A DNA stretch of 64,000 nt from FEN-1191 sp036490715 (GTDB lineage: Bacteria > Pseudomonadota > Gammaproteobacteria > Steroidobacterales > Steroidobacteraceae), in NCBI GenBank assembly GCA_036490715.1, contig DASXDL010000048.1:212361-276360 (forward strand), read 5' to 3'. Positions 44,259 through 52,303 of the stretch are shown here, piece by piece. Numbering within the stretch: the first letter of the stretch is position 1; each line of letters opens with the position of its first letter. The position numbers were made by a program, and so were the translations under genes. The notes beneath the pieces were generated by a model, which was not told the DNA's origin, did no database searches, and saw only the letters and a program-made list of their open reading frames with translations.

Positions 44259-45290
44259 CTATCTCCAGTAGAAATCGCCGTCGATCTGCCCGGTTCGACT
44301 CAAATAGCGGATCTGCTTCAGGCGCGTAAACGCCCGATATTCGTAGGTTTCCTTGTCGAACTCGATCTGCTCGAAGCGCGTGCGTAGCTCCTCGGCTCCG
44401 CGGCGCGCAGTCCAGCTGCACTTGAACCCGGGCAGCTGGGTCGAAATCTTGTCGAATGAGACGCGGTAACTGCGGTTGTCGGCGCCCTTGGTGCCCGTGG
44501 ACAGCTCGCAGCCGGGAAATACGTCGGCGACGATCTGGGCGATCTCGCGTACCCGATAGTTCTCGGCATTGGAACCGACATTGAAGACCTCGCCGGCCAC
44601 CGCTGCGGCCGGGGCGTCCAGTACGCAGCGAATCGCCTCGGAAATGTCCTCGATATGAACGATCGGGCGCCACGGACTGCCGTCGCTGGTCATGGCGATG
44701 CGCTTGGTGGTCCAGGCCAGTGCACACAGGTCATTGAGCACGATGTCGAAGCGCATGCGCGGGGAGGCGCCATAGGCGGTCGCGTTTCGCAGAAAAGTGA
44801 CGCAGAAATTAGCATCGCCCAGCGGCTTGAGGTCGCGCTCGACCATCACCTTGCACTTGGCGTAGGCGGTTTGCGGATTGACCGGGCTCGACTCGCCAAG
44901 AAAGTCGCCACTGCCGACGCCATACACGCTACACGAGGAGGCGTAGACGAATCGGCGCACGCCGGCTTCCTTGGCCTTGCGGGCGAGCTCGACTGAGCCC
45001 TGATGGTTGATCTGGTAGGTGATCTCCGGGCGATTCTCGCCCAGCGGATCGTTCGACAGCTCGGCCAGATGCACCACGGCGTCGTAGCCCTTCAGATCCT
45101 CAAGCTCGATCCGGCGCAGATCGCGAATGATGGTGCGCGGGGTGACGCCCAACTGCCGTGGGTCGCTATACAGCCAGCCGTCACGGTAATACCCGGTATC
45201 GAAACCGACCACTTCATGGCCGCGCGCGATCAGCAGCGGCGCGAGGCGCGAGCCGATGTAGCCCTCGGTTCCGGTAATCAACAGCTTCAT
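44259..45290 (-). CDS. NAD-dependent epimerase/dehydratase (extended SDR)
   Basis: The 343-residue protein starts MKLLITGTEGYIGSRLAPLL with the NAD motif G-x2-G-x2-G. It has YASSCSVYG and the catalytic TAYAKCK, followed by FLRNATAYGASPRMRFD. A conserved WRPIVHIEDISEAI segment and EVFNVGSNAENYRV follow. This is not the standard RfbG dehydratase, but it is the only SDR in the operon and may supply the 4-keto or epimerised intermediate. It is the first gene of the operon that runs down to 39705 with gaps or overlaps of 13 bases or less. Confidence 0.88.
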   Translation of the reverse strand: MKLLITGTEGYIGSRLAPLLIARGHEVVGFDTGYYRDGWLYSDPRQLGVTPRTIIRDLRRIELEDLKGYDAVVHLAELSNDPLGENRPEITYQINHQGSVELARKAKEAGVRRFVYASSCSVYGVGSGDFLGESSPVNPQTAYAKCKVMVERDLKPLGDANFCVTFLRNATAYGASPRMRFDIVLNDLCALAWTTKRIAMTSDGSPWRPIVHIEDISEAIRCVLDAPAAAVAGEVFNVGSNAENYRVREIAQIVADVFPGCELSTGTKGADNRSYRVSFDKISTQLPGFKCSWTARRGAEELRTRFEQIEFDKETYEYRAFTRLKQIRYLSRTGQIDGDFYWR

Positions 45291-45844
45291 ATCTGTTTCA
45301 ACCTATTCGTCTTAGAGGAACGACCGTCGGCGCCGCACGTCCACAGTCTCGCGCCTGGGCGCTCGTTATTGCCGATCGCAAGTCTATTGCGGCTATGCCG
45401 TTGCCAGTAGTGCGCGCTGCCGATTTCCCCATCAATCCGAGATAGCGCACAACTTTGAGGCAACATAGACGAACTGACGATTCGAAAATGTGACCAATTA
45501 TGCAAGATGCTTCGACCTAAGCGGACTGGCTGCACGGCGCGCAGCGCCTGACAGAACCCCATTCAAATGTCCATCTGTACGATTCTTGCGACTTCCGGGC
45601 GGCAGCCGCTAAAGGGCGATGTGATTTTGGGGAGGAACACAGCGGCCGCTGAATGCCGGTTGTATACTCTTGGAGCGCGGCAACGTTGGCCTCGGCTTGG
45701 GCGGCAGCTAGTCCCTTCGGTTGGCCTGCATAGCCAGGAATTTCGCGGTTTGATCATATCATCTTATATCGCGCTCGCCCCCAATCGCATCCAGCTTTCG
45801 ACTACGTCGCCGGAGTTCCGGTCGCCGGCTAGCCTCCGCGTCGC
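45291..45844. other. Divergent intergenic region of the sugar operon and flippase gene
   Basis: These 554 bases contain no convincing gene and are more AT-rich than the surroundings. They must hold the promoter of the minus-strand operon beginning at 45290 and that of the plus-strand flippase gene at 45845. I see a minus-strand motif GCATCTTGCATAAT at 45497-45510 that recurs at 48332-48345. On the plus strand there is a possible -10 hexamer TATACT at 45663-45668 and an AT-rich run near 45751-45770, but no -35 partner at the right spacing. Confidence 0.6.
45497..45510 (-). repeat. Shared regulatory-looking motif, copy 1
   Basis: On the minus strand this reads GCATCTTGCATAAT. Thirteen of 14 bases match copy 2 at 48332-48345, and similar bases follow (TGGTCA here, CCTGTCA there). 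CATAAT could be a -10 hexamer. Both copies lie about 210-230 bases upstream of a minus-strand gene start, implying a long leader if they are promoters. Confidence 0.4.
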
Positions 45845-47137
45845 ATGAATCCGCCCAGCACCGCCAAGCTGATTGACGTCCTGCGACTTTTCAGCGCCAG
45901 CGTTGCCGACCAGGTCATGTTGTCGGGCGCGAATTTTGTCGCCGGCTTCCTGATGATCCGCTACACCGCCGACGTGGACTACGGCCAGTTCGTGCTGGCG
46001 CAGTCGGCGGTGCTGCTGCTGATCAGCGCGCAGGGAGCGTGGTTGTCGGGACCGCTGTCGGCCATCGTGCCGGCCAAGCCGCCGCCGCTGCGCCGGCTGA
46101 TGCTCGGCTCGGTGCGCACCAGCCAGTCGCGGTTTCTGCGCTGGGTTGGCCTGTGCCTGCTGGCCGCCACGGTAGCGCTGTATGCGGTCGGGCTGCTGAC
46201 GCGCGGCGTCGCGATCGTCGCCGGAACGACCATTCTTGCTGGCTGGGCGGCGCTGCAGCGTGAATACCTGCGCGCGGTGCTGTTGATCTACTCCCGGCCG
46301 CATTCACTGCTGCGCTCGGACGTGGTGTACGTGGCACTGCTCATCTGCGGCATTGGTTTGGCGGCCTACTGGCGGCACGCACCGGGCCCGTGCGCCATTC
46401 TCGCCCTGGCGCTCGCCGCGCTCGCCGGCATGCTGGTTTCCTACCGCATGCTGAGTGCCGATCCAGGATGGGTGAGTGGCGACTCGCGCCCATACCGCGA
46501 GGAGATCCGCTCGCTGGGCGTGTGGGCGACCGTCGGCGCCGTAACCTATTGGCTGTTCGCGCAGAGCTACAACTACGTGCTTGCCACACGGCTCGACCTG
46601 ACCGCGGTGGCAGGCGTGAACGCCGCGCGCCTGGTCATCATGCCGATCTTTGTGTTCTCGATCGGCGTGAATAACTTGCTGATGCCACTGGCCGCCAACT
46701 GGCTGGCGCAATCAGGGCTGTCAAAAATGCTGCGCCGGCTGGCGGCAGTGGCCGCGATCATCACCGTGCTGGACCTGATCTATATCGGCGTTGCCTGGTA
46801 TTTCCGAGATTGGATCATCGGCCACCTGCTGCACAAGACCATCGCCGATCGCGACCGGCTGCTGTTGCTGTGGGCCTGCGTGGCATTGATCTTCCTGCCG
46901 CGCGAAGTGCTGCAGGCCGGTCTGTTTGCGTTACGGCGCGTCAAGTCAATGGCGACCCTGATCGGCTTGAGTGCGATCGTGTCGCTGACCCTGATGTGGT
47001 TCGGCACCGCCAAGTGGGGCGCCGCGGCGGTGTTGATCGGCCAGCTCGCCGGCGAGTGTGTGAATCTGGCTGGCCTATGGTGGATGATGCATGTACAGGG
47101 GCGCCCGCAGGAACTGACGCCGCTGAATCGACCCTAG
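45845..47137 (+). CDS. Wzx-like polysaccharide flippase
   Basis: The 430-residue protein is almost entirely hydrophobic, with 12 or so membrane segments evenly spread. It begins DVLRLFSASVADQVMLSGANF, the typical start of MOP-superfamily flippases, and has YGQFVLAQSAVLLL early in the chain. Such proteins move undecaprenyl-linked oligosaccharides across the inner membrane. Among the plus-strand genes it is the best flippase candidate. Its 3' end overlaps a convergent glycosyltransferase gene by 4 bases. Confidence 0.82.
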   Translation: MNPPSTAKLIDVLRLFSASVADQVMLSGANFVAGFLMIRYTADVDYGQFVLAQSAVLLLISAQGAWLSGPLSAIVPAKPPPLRRLMLGSVRTSQSRFLRWVGLCLLAATVALYAVGLLTRGVAIVAGTTILAGWAALQREYLRAVLLIYSRPHSLLRSDVVYVALLICGIGLAAYWRHAPGPCAILALALAALAGMLVSYRMLSADPGWVSGDSRPYREEIRSLGVWATVGAVTYWLFAQSYNYVLATRLDLTAVAGVNAARLVIMPIFVFSIGVNNLLMPLAANWLAQSGLSKMLRRLAAVAAIITVLDLIYIGVAWYFRDWIIGHLLHKTIADRDRLLLLWACVALIFLPREVLQAGLFALRRVKSMATLIGLSAIVSLTLMWFGTAKWGAAAVLIGQLAGECVNLAGLWWMMHVQGRPQELTPLNRP

Positions 47138-48105
47138 CTGCGCAACTTCTCGATCGTCTGCACCGGGTTCATGCCGGCCCGCAGGAACCGCGCAGCAACC
47201 GCGGCGGCCAACCGCCGGCGGCTAAAGCCCACGCCGCACTGCTTGAGCATGTCGATGTGGTAGCTCCAGAACAGCCGGTCGTGATGTCCCAGAATCAGGC
47301 TGACCGCTAGGAAGTTGTAATACTCGGACAGGCGATCGGCGATGCAGCCGCGCAGCTCCTCGGGGCTGAGGAAATCAGGCCCATAGCGCGTGAGTTCGAA
47401 CAGCCGCGCGGCCAGCAGCGTGTTCATCGACTTCGCCACCGTCATCAGCGAGCCCGGTCGTTGCCGCGTGAATGCCAGCACCTGGTGCACGAAGCCAAAA
47501 TCGCAATTGCGTAGCAGCGCGATGCATGCCTCGGTGTCGGCATGGATGTTCGATTCGTTGTAAAACGGATCGTGGGCCCGCACCTGGTCGCTGCGATAGA
47601 GCAGCGAACTGGCGGTACCGAGCACATAAAGCTTGTCGAGGAACAACAGGCGGCACACCTCGCGCCCGGATAGCACGTTGCCCGGATACGGCAGGCCATC
47701 CCATACCACCCAGCGGCCATCCAGCCCGTAGCAGCCGACGATACCCGCTGACGGGGCCTGCTCCGCCACCGCCACCATCTCCTGCAGGCAGGTCGGGAAG
47801 ATCCAATCGTCACCGAACACGAACTTGGTGTATTTGCTCTGCGGCGAGATCTGCCGCAGTGCAAAATTGTGATTCGGTACCGCACTCAGGAACGTGCTGT
47901 TGTCGTGCACGCGGATACGTGGGTCTTGCGCGGCATAGCGGCGCGCGATCTCACCCGAGCCGTCGGTGCTGCAGTTGTTGACGATCAGGTAGTCCCAGTT
48001 CTGATAGGTCTGCGCCAACACGCTCTCAATGCACTGAGGCAGGTGTTCGGCGTTGTTGTAAACTGGCGTCAGTACACTGACCAGCGGTTGCGTCGGTTGG
48101 CTCAT
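47134..48105 (-). CDS. Family 2 glycosyltransferase
   Basis: The 323-residue protein has a GT-A domain with LVSVLTPVYNNAEHLPQCI, LIVNNCSTDGSGEIA, and FVFGDDWIFP in the metal-binding position. The C-terminal half lacks membrane segments. It probably adds a sugar to the lipid-linked repeat unit. It is transcribed alone from the 406-base region that it shares with the first GMC gene. Confidence 0.88.
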   Translation of the reverse strand: MSQPTQPLVSVLTPVYNNAEHLPQCIESVLAQTYQNWDYLIVNNCSTDGSGEIARRYAAQDPRIRVHDNSTFLSAVPNHNFALRQISPQSKYTKFVFGDDWIFPTCLQEMVAVAEQAPSAGIVGCYGLDGRWVVWDGLPYPGNVLSGREVCRLLFLDKLYVLGTASSLLYRSDQVRAHDPFYNESNIHADTEACIALLRNCDFGFVHQVLAFTRQRPGSLMTVAKSMNTLLAARLFELTRYGPDFLSPEELRGCIADRLSEYYNFLAVSLILGHHDRLFWSYHIDMLKQCGVGFSRRRLAAAVAARFLRAGMNPVQTIEKLRS

Positions 48106-48152
48106 TCTGGAGTGTCGCCGAGCTTCCCTATGTGACCCATCGAATTCATGTG

Positions 48153-48161
48153 GTTATAGCA
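48153..48161 (-). promoter_or_regulatory. Candidate extended -10 promoter for the minus-strand glycosyltransferase
   Basis: Minus-strand sequence TGCTATAAC fits the extended -10 form TG-n-TATAAT with one mismatch, about 50 bases upstream of the start at 48105. No good -35 is present, which extended -10 promoters can tolerate. Confidence 0.4.
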
Positions 48162-48294
48162 CCCGATTCTAGGGACTTTTCCCCACGAGCGCGCGACGCC
48201 GGTTTGCGAATTCATTCGAATTTCCGGGCGACGCGTCCAATGCGTTGCCTGTCCGACATAAGTGTAAGACCTGATGTCACTTAATGGGATCCGG

Positions 48295-48313
48295 GCCACG
48301 AAAATCGCGTGGC
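48295..48313. repeat. Inverted repeat, possible operator
   Basis: GCCACG and CGTGGC form perfect 6-base arms around a 7-base AT-richer centre. It lies 199 bases upstream of the first GMC gene and 11 bases before a TTGACA hexamer. A dimeric regulator site is possible. No T-run follows, so it is not a terminator. Confidence 0.35.
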
Positions 48314-48331
48314 ACGAAACCAGTTGACAGG

Positions 48332-48345
48332 ATTATGCAAGAAGC
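48332..48345 (-). repeat. Shared regulatory-looking motif, copy 2
   Basis: On the minus strand this reads GCTTCTTGCATAAT, matching 13 of 14 bases of the copy at 45497-45510. It is 227 bases upstream of the minus-strand glycosyltransferase start and on the far side of the inverted repeat. Confidence 0.4.
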
Positions 48346-48511
48346 GCCGACGCAGAATAAGCGTCTCGCCCCGATTTCGTGATCCACTACACCAACGAGG
48401 AACCCGGTACGCCCAGCCGAAGCTATCGGCCCACCGTATGACGTTACCCGCCCGGCTGCCGCTGGCAGCCGCGGGCGGCCCGCGCACCTAGCCGCTTGGA
48501 ACCGCATCCAG

Positions 48512-49948
48512 ATGCCTTCACAGTATGACCTGATCATCGTTGGAACGGGCTTCGCCGCCACCTTCTTTCTGAAGCGCTATCTGCAACGGGCTCCGGCTGG
48601 CGCGCGGGTACTGGTGCTCGAGCGTGGCGCCCGCGACACAAAGGCCTGGCAGCTGCAGAACCGCCGTACCTCGAGCATCGATCCCAAGGACGTGTTCGTG
48701 AATGCCACTCCCAGAAAGGAGTGGTATACCAGTCCGGGGTTCGGCGGCAATTCCAAGTGCTGGCTGGCAGGCACCACCCGCATGATGCCCGGCGACTTCA
48801 AGCTCAAATCGCGCTACGGGGTCGGGCTTGACTGGCCCCTCTCCTATGATGATCTGGAAGCTCACTATTGCAGCGTCGAGGACACCATGCTGGTGTCAGG
48901 ACCCGCGGACAGCCCGATGCCGCGCTCCCGGCCGTTCCCGCTACCCCCGCATCGCTTTTCCGATCCGGACACCTTGCTGAAGCGCAGTTTCCCCGACGGC
49001 TGGTACAACGTCGCCACCGCCCGCGCCAGCGTCGCCACCGGCCAACGCGGCATATGCTGCGCCACTGGTGTGTGTGAGCTGTGCCCGGTCGATGCCAAGT
49101 TCACGGTGCAGAACGGTGCCGCCGAGGTCTATCAAGATCCGCGGGTGGCGCTGTTACTGGATGCCGAGGTCGACGCCGTTGAGACCGCGGCGAATCAGGC
49201 CACCGGCGTCGTCTATACGCGCGAGGGACGCCAGCAGCGCGCCAGCGCCGAGTTGATTGCGCTGGCGGCCAGCGCACTCTTCAACCCCCACATTCTGCTG
49301 CGCTCGGGTATCGCTCACCCGCTGCTCGGCCGCCGCCTGCACGAGCAGCTGCCGATCGATGTCACGCTCGACCTGAAGGGCGTCAAGTCTTACAACGGCA
49401 GCACGATTTTGACCGGCCTGGGGTATCTGTTCTATGAAGGCGAACACCGCCGCGAGCGCGCCGCCTGCATGATTGAGACTTGGAACTCACCCTTTGCCTA
49501 CAAGCCCGGCGCGCTGCGCTCCGAGGACGGGCGCTGGACCGAGCGTCTGATGATCAGGTTTCTGTTCGACGACCTGCCGCGCGATGACAATACCGTCACC
49601 GTCAACGCCCGCAACCCGCGGCTGGCGGAGACGCGCTTCGTCGACTATTCGGACTATGCCAAGCGTGGCGCCGCCCAGGTTCCCTCAATGATCGACACTC
49701 TGTCGCAGGCACTGCCAATCGAGCGGGTGGCCAGGACCGAGACCGGCTCGACTGCCGCCCATATTCAGGGCACCGCGGTCATGGGAAGCGATCCGGCGAG
49801 CAGCGTGGTCGATGGGCATCTGCTGCATCACCAGTACCGTAACCTGCTGGTACTGGGTGCCAGTGCATTTCCGACCGCAAGCCCTGCCTACCCCACCTTG
49901 ACGGTTTCTGCGCTGTCACTGTGGGCGGCAGATCATCTGTTCGGGTAA
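48512..49948 (+). CDS. GMC-family FAD oxidoreductase with cysteine cluster, copy 1
   Basis: The 478-residue protein has no signal peptide; FAD binding begins at once (YDLIIVGTGFAATFFLKRYL). A cysteine cluster lies at residues 182-191: ICCATGVCELCPVDAKF. C-terminal GMC features are HIQGTAVMGSDPASSVVDG and a final ASPAYPTLTVSALSLWAAD, where the usual NPT reads YPT. The nearest known architecture I can recall is the catalytic subunit of FAD-dependent glucose, gluconate and sorbitol dehydrogenases, some of which bind an iron-sulfur cluster through such cysteines. The next gene encodes a small protein with a Tat-like N-terminus 6 bases downstream. The substrate may be a sugar of the local polysaccharide. 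Confidence 0.9.
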   Translation: MPSQYDLIIVGTGFAATFFLKRYLQRAPAGARVLVLERGARDTKAWQLQNRRTSSIDPKDVFVNATPRKEWYTSPGFGGNSKCWLAGTTRMMPGDFKLKSRYGVGLDWPLSYDDLEAHYCSVEDTMLVSGPADSPMPRSRPFPLPPHRFSDPDTLLKRSFPDGWYNVATARASVATGQRGICCATGVCELCPVDAKFTVQNGAAEVYQDPRVALLLDAEVDAVETAANQATGVVYTREGRQQRASAELIALAASALFNPHILLRSGIAHPLLGRRLHEQLPIDVTLDLKGVKSYNGSTILTGLGYLFYEGEHRRERAACMIETWNSPFAYKPGALRSEDGRWTERLMIRFLFDDLPRDDNTVTVNARNPRLAETRFVDYSDYAKRGAAQVPSMIDTLSQALPIERVARTETGSTAAHIQGTAVMGSDPASSVVDGHLLHHQYRNLLVLGASAFPTASPAYPTLTVSALSLWAADHLFG

Positions 49949-49954
49949 TCCGCG

Positions 49955-50395
49955 ATGCGACGTCGAACCTTCCTGATCTCGGCCGGCGCAGTGGTGTGCG
50001 GCGCACTCGCCACCCGCTACGCCACCAGCCGCGACCAACACGCAATCAGCAAGGTGCTGTACAAGAAGCTCTCCTACCTGAAGCTCGACGCCATGGGCGT
50101 GCAGCGTTTCGCCGCTGACATGGCAGCGCGCAGGGAGATATCGAGCTTCCGACTGCATGTCACTGATGCAGCGGGAATGCTGTACACCGACAGCTCGCTG
50201 TCGCCGGACAGCAGACTCGGCTCGGCGGTGCGTCACGGCGAGGACCGGATCGTGACCCAGTACCTGATCTCGAGTGATTTTTTCCACTTTGGCTCCGACC
50301 GCTCCCGCATCGTTCATTACCTCGGCTATTACGATCCACTGCTAGCCTGCAGCAACCCATTCGCGCGGCCGGCCACGGGACCACCCGCGGCATAA
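49955..50395 (+). CDS. Small Tat-signal partner protein of GMC oxidoreductase, copy 1
   Basis: The 146-residue protein starts MRRRTFLISAGAVVCGAL, a twin-arginine-like signal (RRRTFL plus a hydrophobic stretch). The mature part has KLSYLKLDAMGVQRFAADMA, YLISSDFFHFGSDRS and a C-terminal YYDPLLACSNPFARP. The paralogue at 53758-54207 shares the signal type, the LDxxGVxxFA segment, the LxSTDFFxxGSD-like segment and the DPLxACxNPFxRP ending. By position and size it resembles the small gamma subunit of FAD-glucose dehydrogenases, which carries the Tat signal for the signal-less catalytic subunit. I do not recognise it as a named family with certainty. Confidence 0.78.
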   Translation: MRRRTFLISAGAVVCGALATRYATSRDQHAISKVLYKKLSYLKLDAMGVQRFAADMAARREISSFRLHVTDAAGMLYTDSSLSPDSRLGSAVRHGEDRIVTQYLISSDFFHFGSDRSRIVHYLGYYDPLLACSNPFARPATGPPAA

Positions 50396-50404
50396 GACAA
50401 CGAC

Positions 50405-52219
50405 GTGGCGCCACCCGCCGAACACCGGGCGAACTCCGGCGCTGAGCTGCCATCGGCGCCTACGCTGCGCGCCAACTGGCATTGGTATGCGCTGCTGTGG
50501 CTGTCGAGCTTCGCGCTCTATCTTTGGCTGTGTGCGCCGCTGATCGCGCATTACTATCCGACCACGGACGACATCGCGATCGAAGCGGCATCGACCTCGC
50601 TCGGCGGCCCGATACATCCGTGGGACTGGATCGTGCATGGCTTCGGCGACTATTTCCAGCCGTATCCGGAATGGCAGTCGCGACCATCGAATTTTTTCCG
50701 GCCGCTGTTCAACGCCGTGTTCTGGGGCTACTACCAGGTCTTTGGACTGCATTGGAGTTACCAGCTGGTCGCCGGCTACCTGGTGCACGCGCTCGCCGCC
50801 ACATTGGCGGCGTATCTGGCCGTTGCCGTTCTCGGACTGTCCCGGATCGCAGCCCTGGTGGCGATCTCGATCGCGATCCTGAATCCGGCCTGCTGGGCCA
50901 TCTACCCGGATACCTTCGCGATTCCGCCGGTACTGCAGTTTCCCGCCTATCAGATCGAAATCCTATGCGCGCTGGTGATGCTGCTGGCATTTCTGGCCTT
51001 CGTCAGATCTCGCTTCGTGTTGTTTGCCGTGTGCGCGACGCTGGCACTGCTGCTGAAGGAAACCGCGCTGACGCTGCCGATCGCAGCCCTGGCGCTGTCC
51101 GGCGTGTGGCTGAGCAGCGAGCCACGCCGTTCAGTGCGCAATTTTTTGTGGCTCGCCGCTCCGCTCCTCATCTGGCTGCTGATCAAACTGACGCTGTTCC
51201 AGCACGGCTTCTCGTCATTCGTAATGAGCTCGAGCAAGCCCTGGGCGTGGCTGACGCAGCCCATCCGCAACGCCTTGTTGTGGCCCACCGGCCTGTACAC
51301 CTCGGCCCTGGCACAAACCGCCGGCGCACTGCGGCACCATCATTGGGGCAGCATCGCACGGTACTTCTCTGAGCTGGGCATCAACACGGCCTGGTGGCTG
51401 GGGATTGGCGTTGCACTGCTGCAGATCGCTCGCCGCTACGGCAAGCGCTGGCTGCGCACGGTGCCCGAGGCCTGGGTAATGGCGCTGGTATTTGCCGGCA
51501 GCAACCTGCTGCTGCTGATTGCGCTGCAGGAGACGCACCTGCGCTACGGCTATTTCTGGTTCGCACTCGGGCCGGCAGCGCTGTTGCAGGCGTTGGCACG
51601 CTACCGCGGCGCCACGCTGATGTCGCTGCTGGGTCTTGGGGTGCTGGCGATCCCGATCGCATCGATCAGCTCGACGCTTTCCGCCGACTCGATCCACAAC
51701 TACCGGCTGGTCAAGCACGCCGCGCAGCAGCTCACGGCGCTGCTGGCGACTCTGCCGGTCGACGTTGACACCGTTTATCTGGTCGACGACATCGTGGTGC
51801 AGATTCCGAGTCCGAAATATATGGCGAAGTTCTCGGGCTATCATGGCCAGATCGTGCTGGTGAATAGCATTCGTCCGCTGCCACACTGCGCAGTGCCGCC
51901 CTCAGCGAAACAACGCTACCGGCTCAGTGTCGTGGGTGGCGCGACGCTGCTGTCGTACAATGCACCGGCCTGCTTTGAGCCCTATTTCGGTCTACCGCCG
52001 CTGGCACGGATTGGCGGCGATAATTCGGTGGCGCGGGGTCCATGGATGACCTACACCTACCCCGAGCTTGCGGTCGAGCGCCGGTCCGCGACTGCCGATT
52101 ACAGCGTTGGCGATGCCTGGACGCTGCGTTCGACCGAGCCAAGCTGCGCAATGAAGGGCGCCTGCGTCTGGCTGGGATTCGACGATATCGCCGGCGAGTA
52201 CTTTGAGATCAAGCCCTAG
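50405..52219 (+). CDS. Large multi-spanning membrane protein, GT-C or polymerase-like
   Basis: The 604-residue protein starts at GTG 50405. After a short polar N-terminus there are about 10-11 membrane segments to residue 440, then a roughly 160-residue soluble C-terminal domain. An early periplasmic loop contains YPTTDDIAIEA, where acidic residues sit as in GT-C glycosyltransferases. An internal segment reads LLLKETALTLPIAALAL, a KE motif often seen in GT-C proteins. It could add a periplasmic sugar or polymerise the repeat unit. No family name is certain. It sits between the two GMC cassettes, 9 bases after the first. Confidence 0.78.
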   Translation: MAPPAEHRANSGAELPSAPTLRANWHWYALLWLSSFALYLWLCAPLIAHYYPTTDDIAIEAASTSLGGPIHPWDWIVHGFGDYFQPYPEWQSRPSNFFRPLFNAVFWGYYQVFGLHWSYQLVAGYLVHALAATLAAYLAVAVLGLSRIAALVAISIAILNPACWAIYPDTFAIPPVLQFPAYQIEILCALVMLLAFLAFVRSRFVLFAVCATLALLLKETALTLPIAALALSGVWLSSEPRRSVRNFLWLAAPLLIWLLIKLTLFQHGFSSFVMSSSKPWAWLTQPIRNALLWPTGLYTSALAQTAGALRHHHWGSIARYFSELGINTAWWLGIGVALLQIARRYGKRWLRTVPEAWVMALVFAGSNLLLLIALQETHLRYGYFWFALGPAALLQALARYRGATLMSLLGLGVLAIPIASISSTLSADSIHNYRLVKHAAQQLTALLATLPVDVDTVYLVDDIVVQIPSPKYMAKFSGYHGQIVLVNSIRPLPHCAVPPSAKQRYRLSVVGGATLLSYNAPACFEPYFGLPPLARIGGDNSVARGPWMTYTYPELAVERRSATADYSVGDAWTLRSTEPSCAMKGACVWLGFDDIAGEYFEIKP

Positions 52220-52303
52220 CGGAATTTCGCAGCGACCGCGCAGTCACATGAACAGGCGCAGCCTGCAGCTTCGCTGGGCAGCGTGTTGAGCGCCGGAGAG
52301 AGT

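Larger units (their letters stand above)
48106..48511. other. Divergent intergenic region between glycosyltransferase and first GMC gene
   Basis: These 406 bases hold no supportable gene. They contain an extended -10 element for the minus-strand gene (48153-48161), two direct copies of CGAATTCAT (48141-48149 and 48207-48215, 66 bases apart), an inverted repeat (48295-48313), an isolated TTGACA (48324-48329) and copy 2 of the motif shared with 45497-45510. Confidence 0.6.

Noticed and set aside
45700..45710. RfaH ops element (GGCGGTAGCGT-like), as found before many polysaccharide operons.
   Set aside because: The site reads GGCGGCAGCTA, matching only 8 of 11, and the invariant GGTAGCGT core is broken.
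48308..48329. Sigma-54 promoter suggested by TGGCACG followed by TTG.
   Set aside because: TTG starts 7 bases after TGGCACG instead of 4, and the base pair at -12 would be GT instead of GC, so the spacing and core fail.
48324..48352. Sigma-70 promoter from a perfect TTGACA at 48324-48329.
   Set aside because: No -10-like hexamer is found 16-19 bases downstream.
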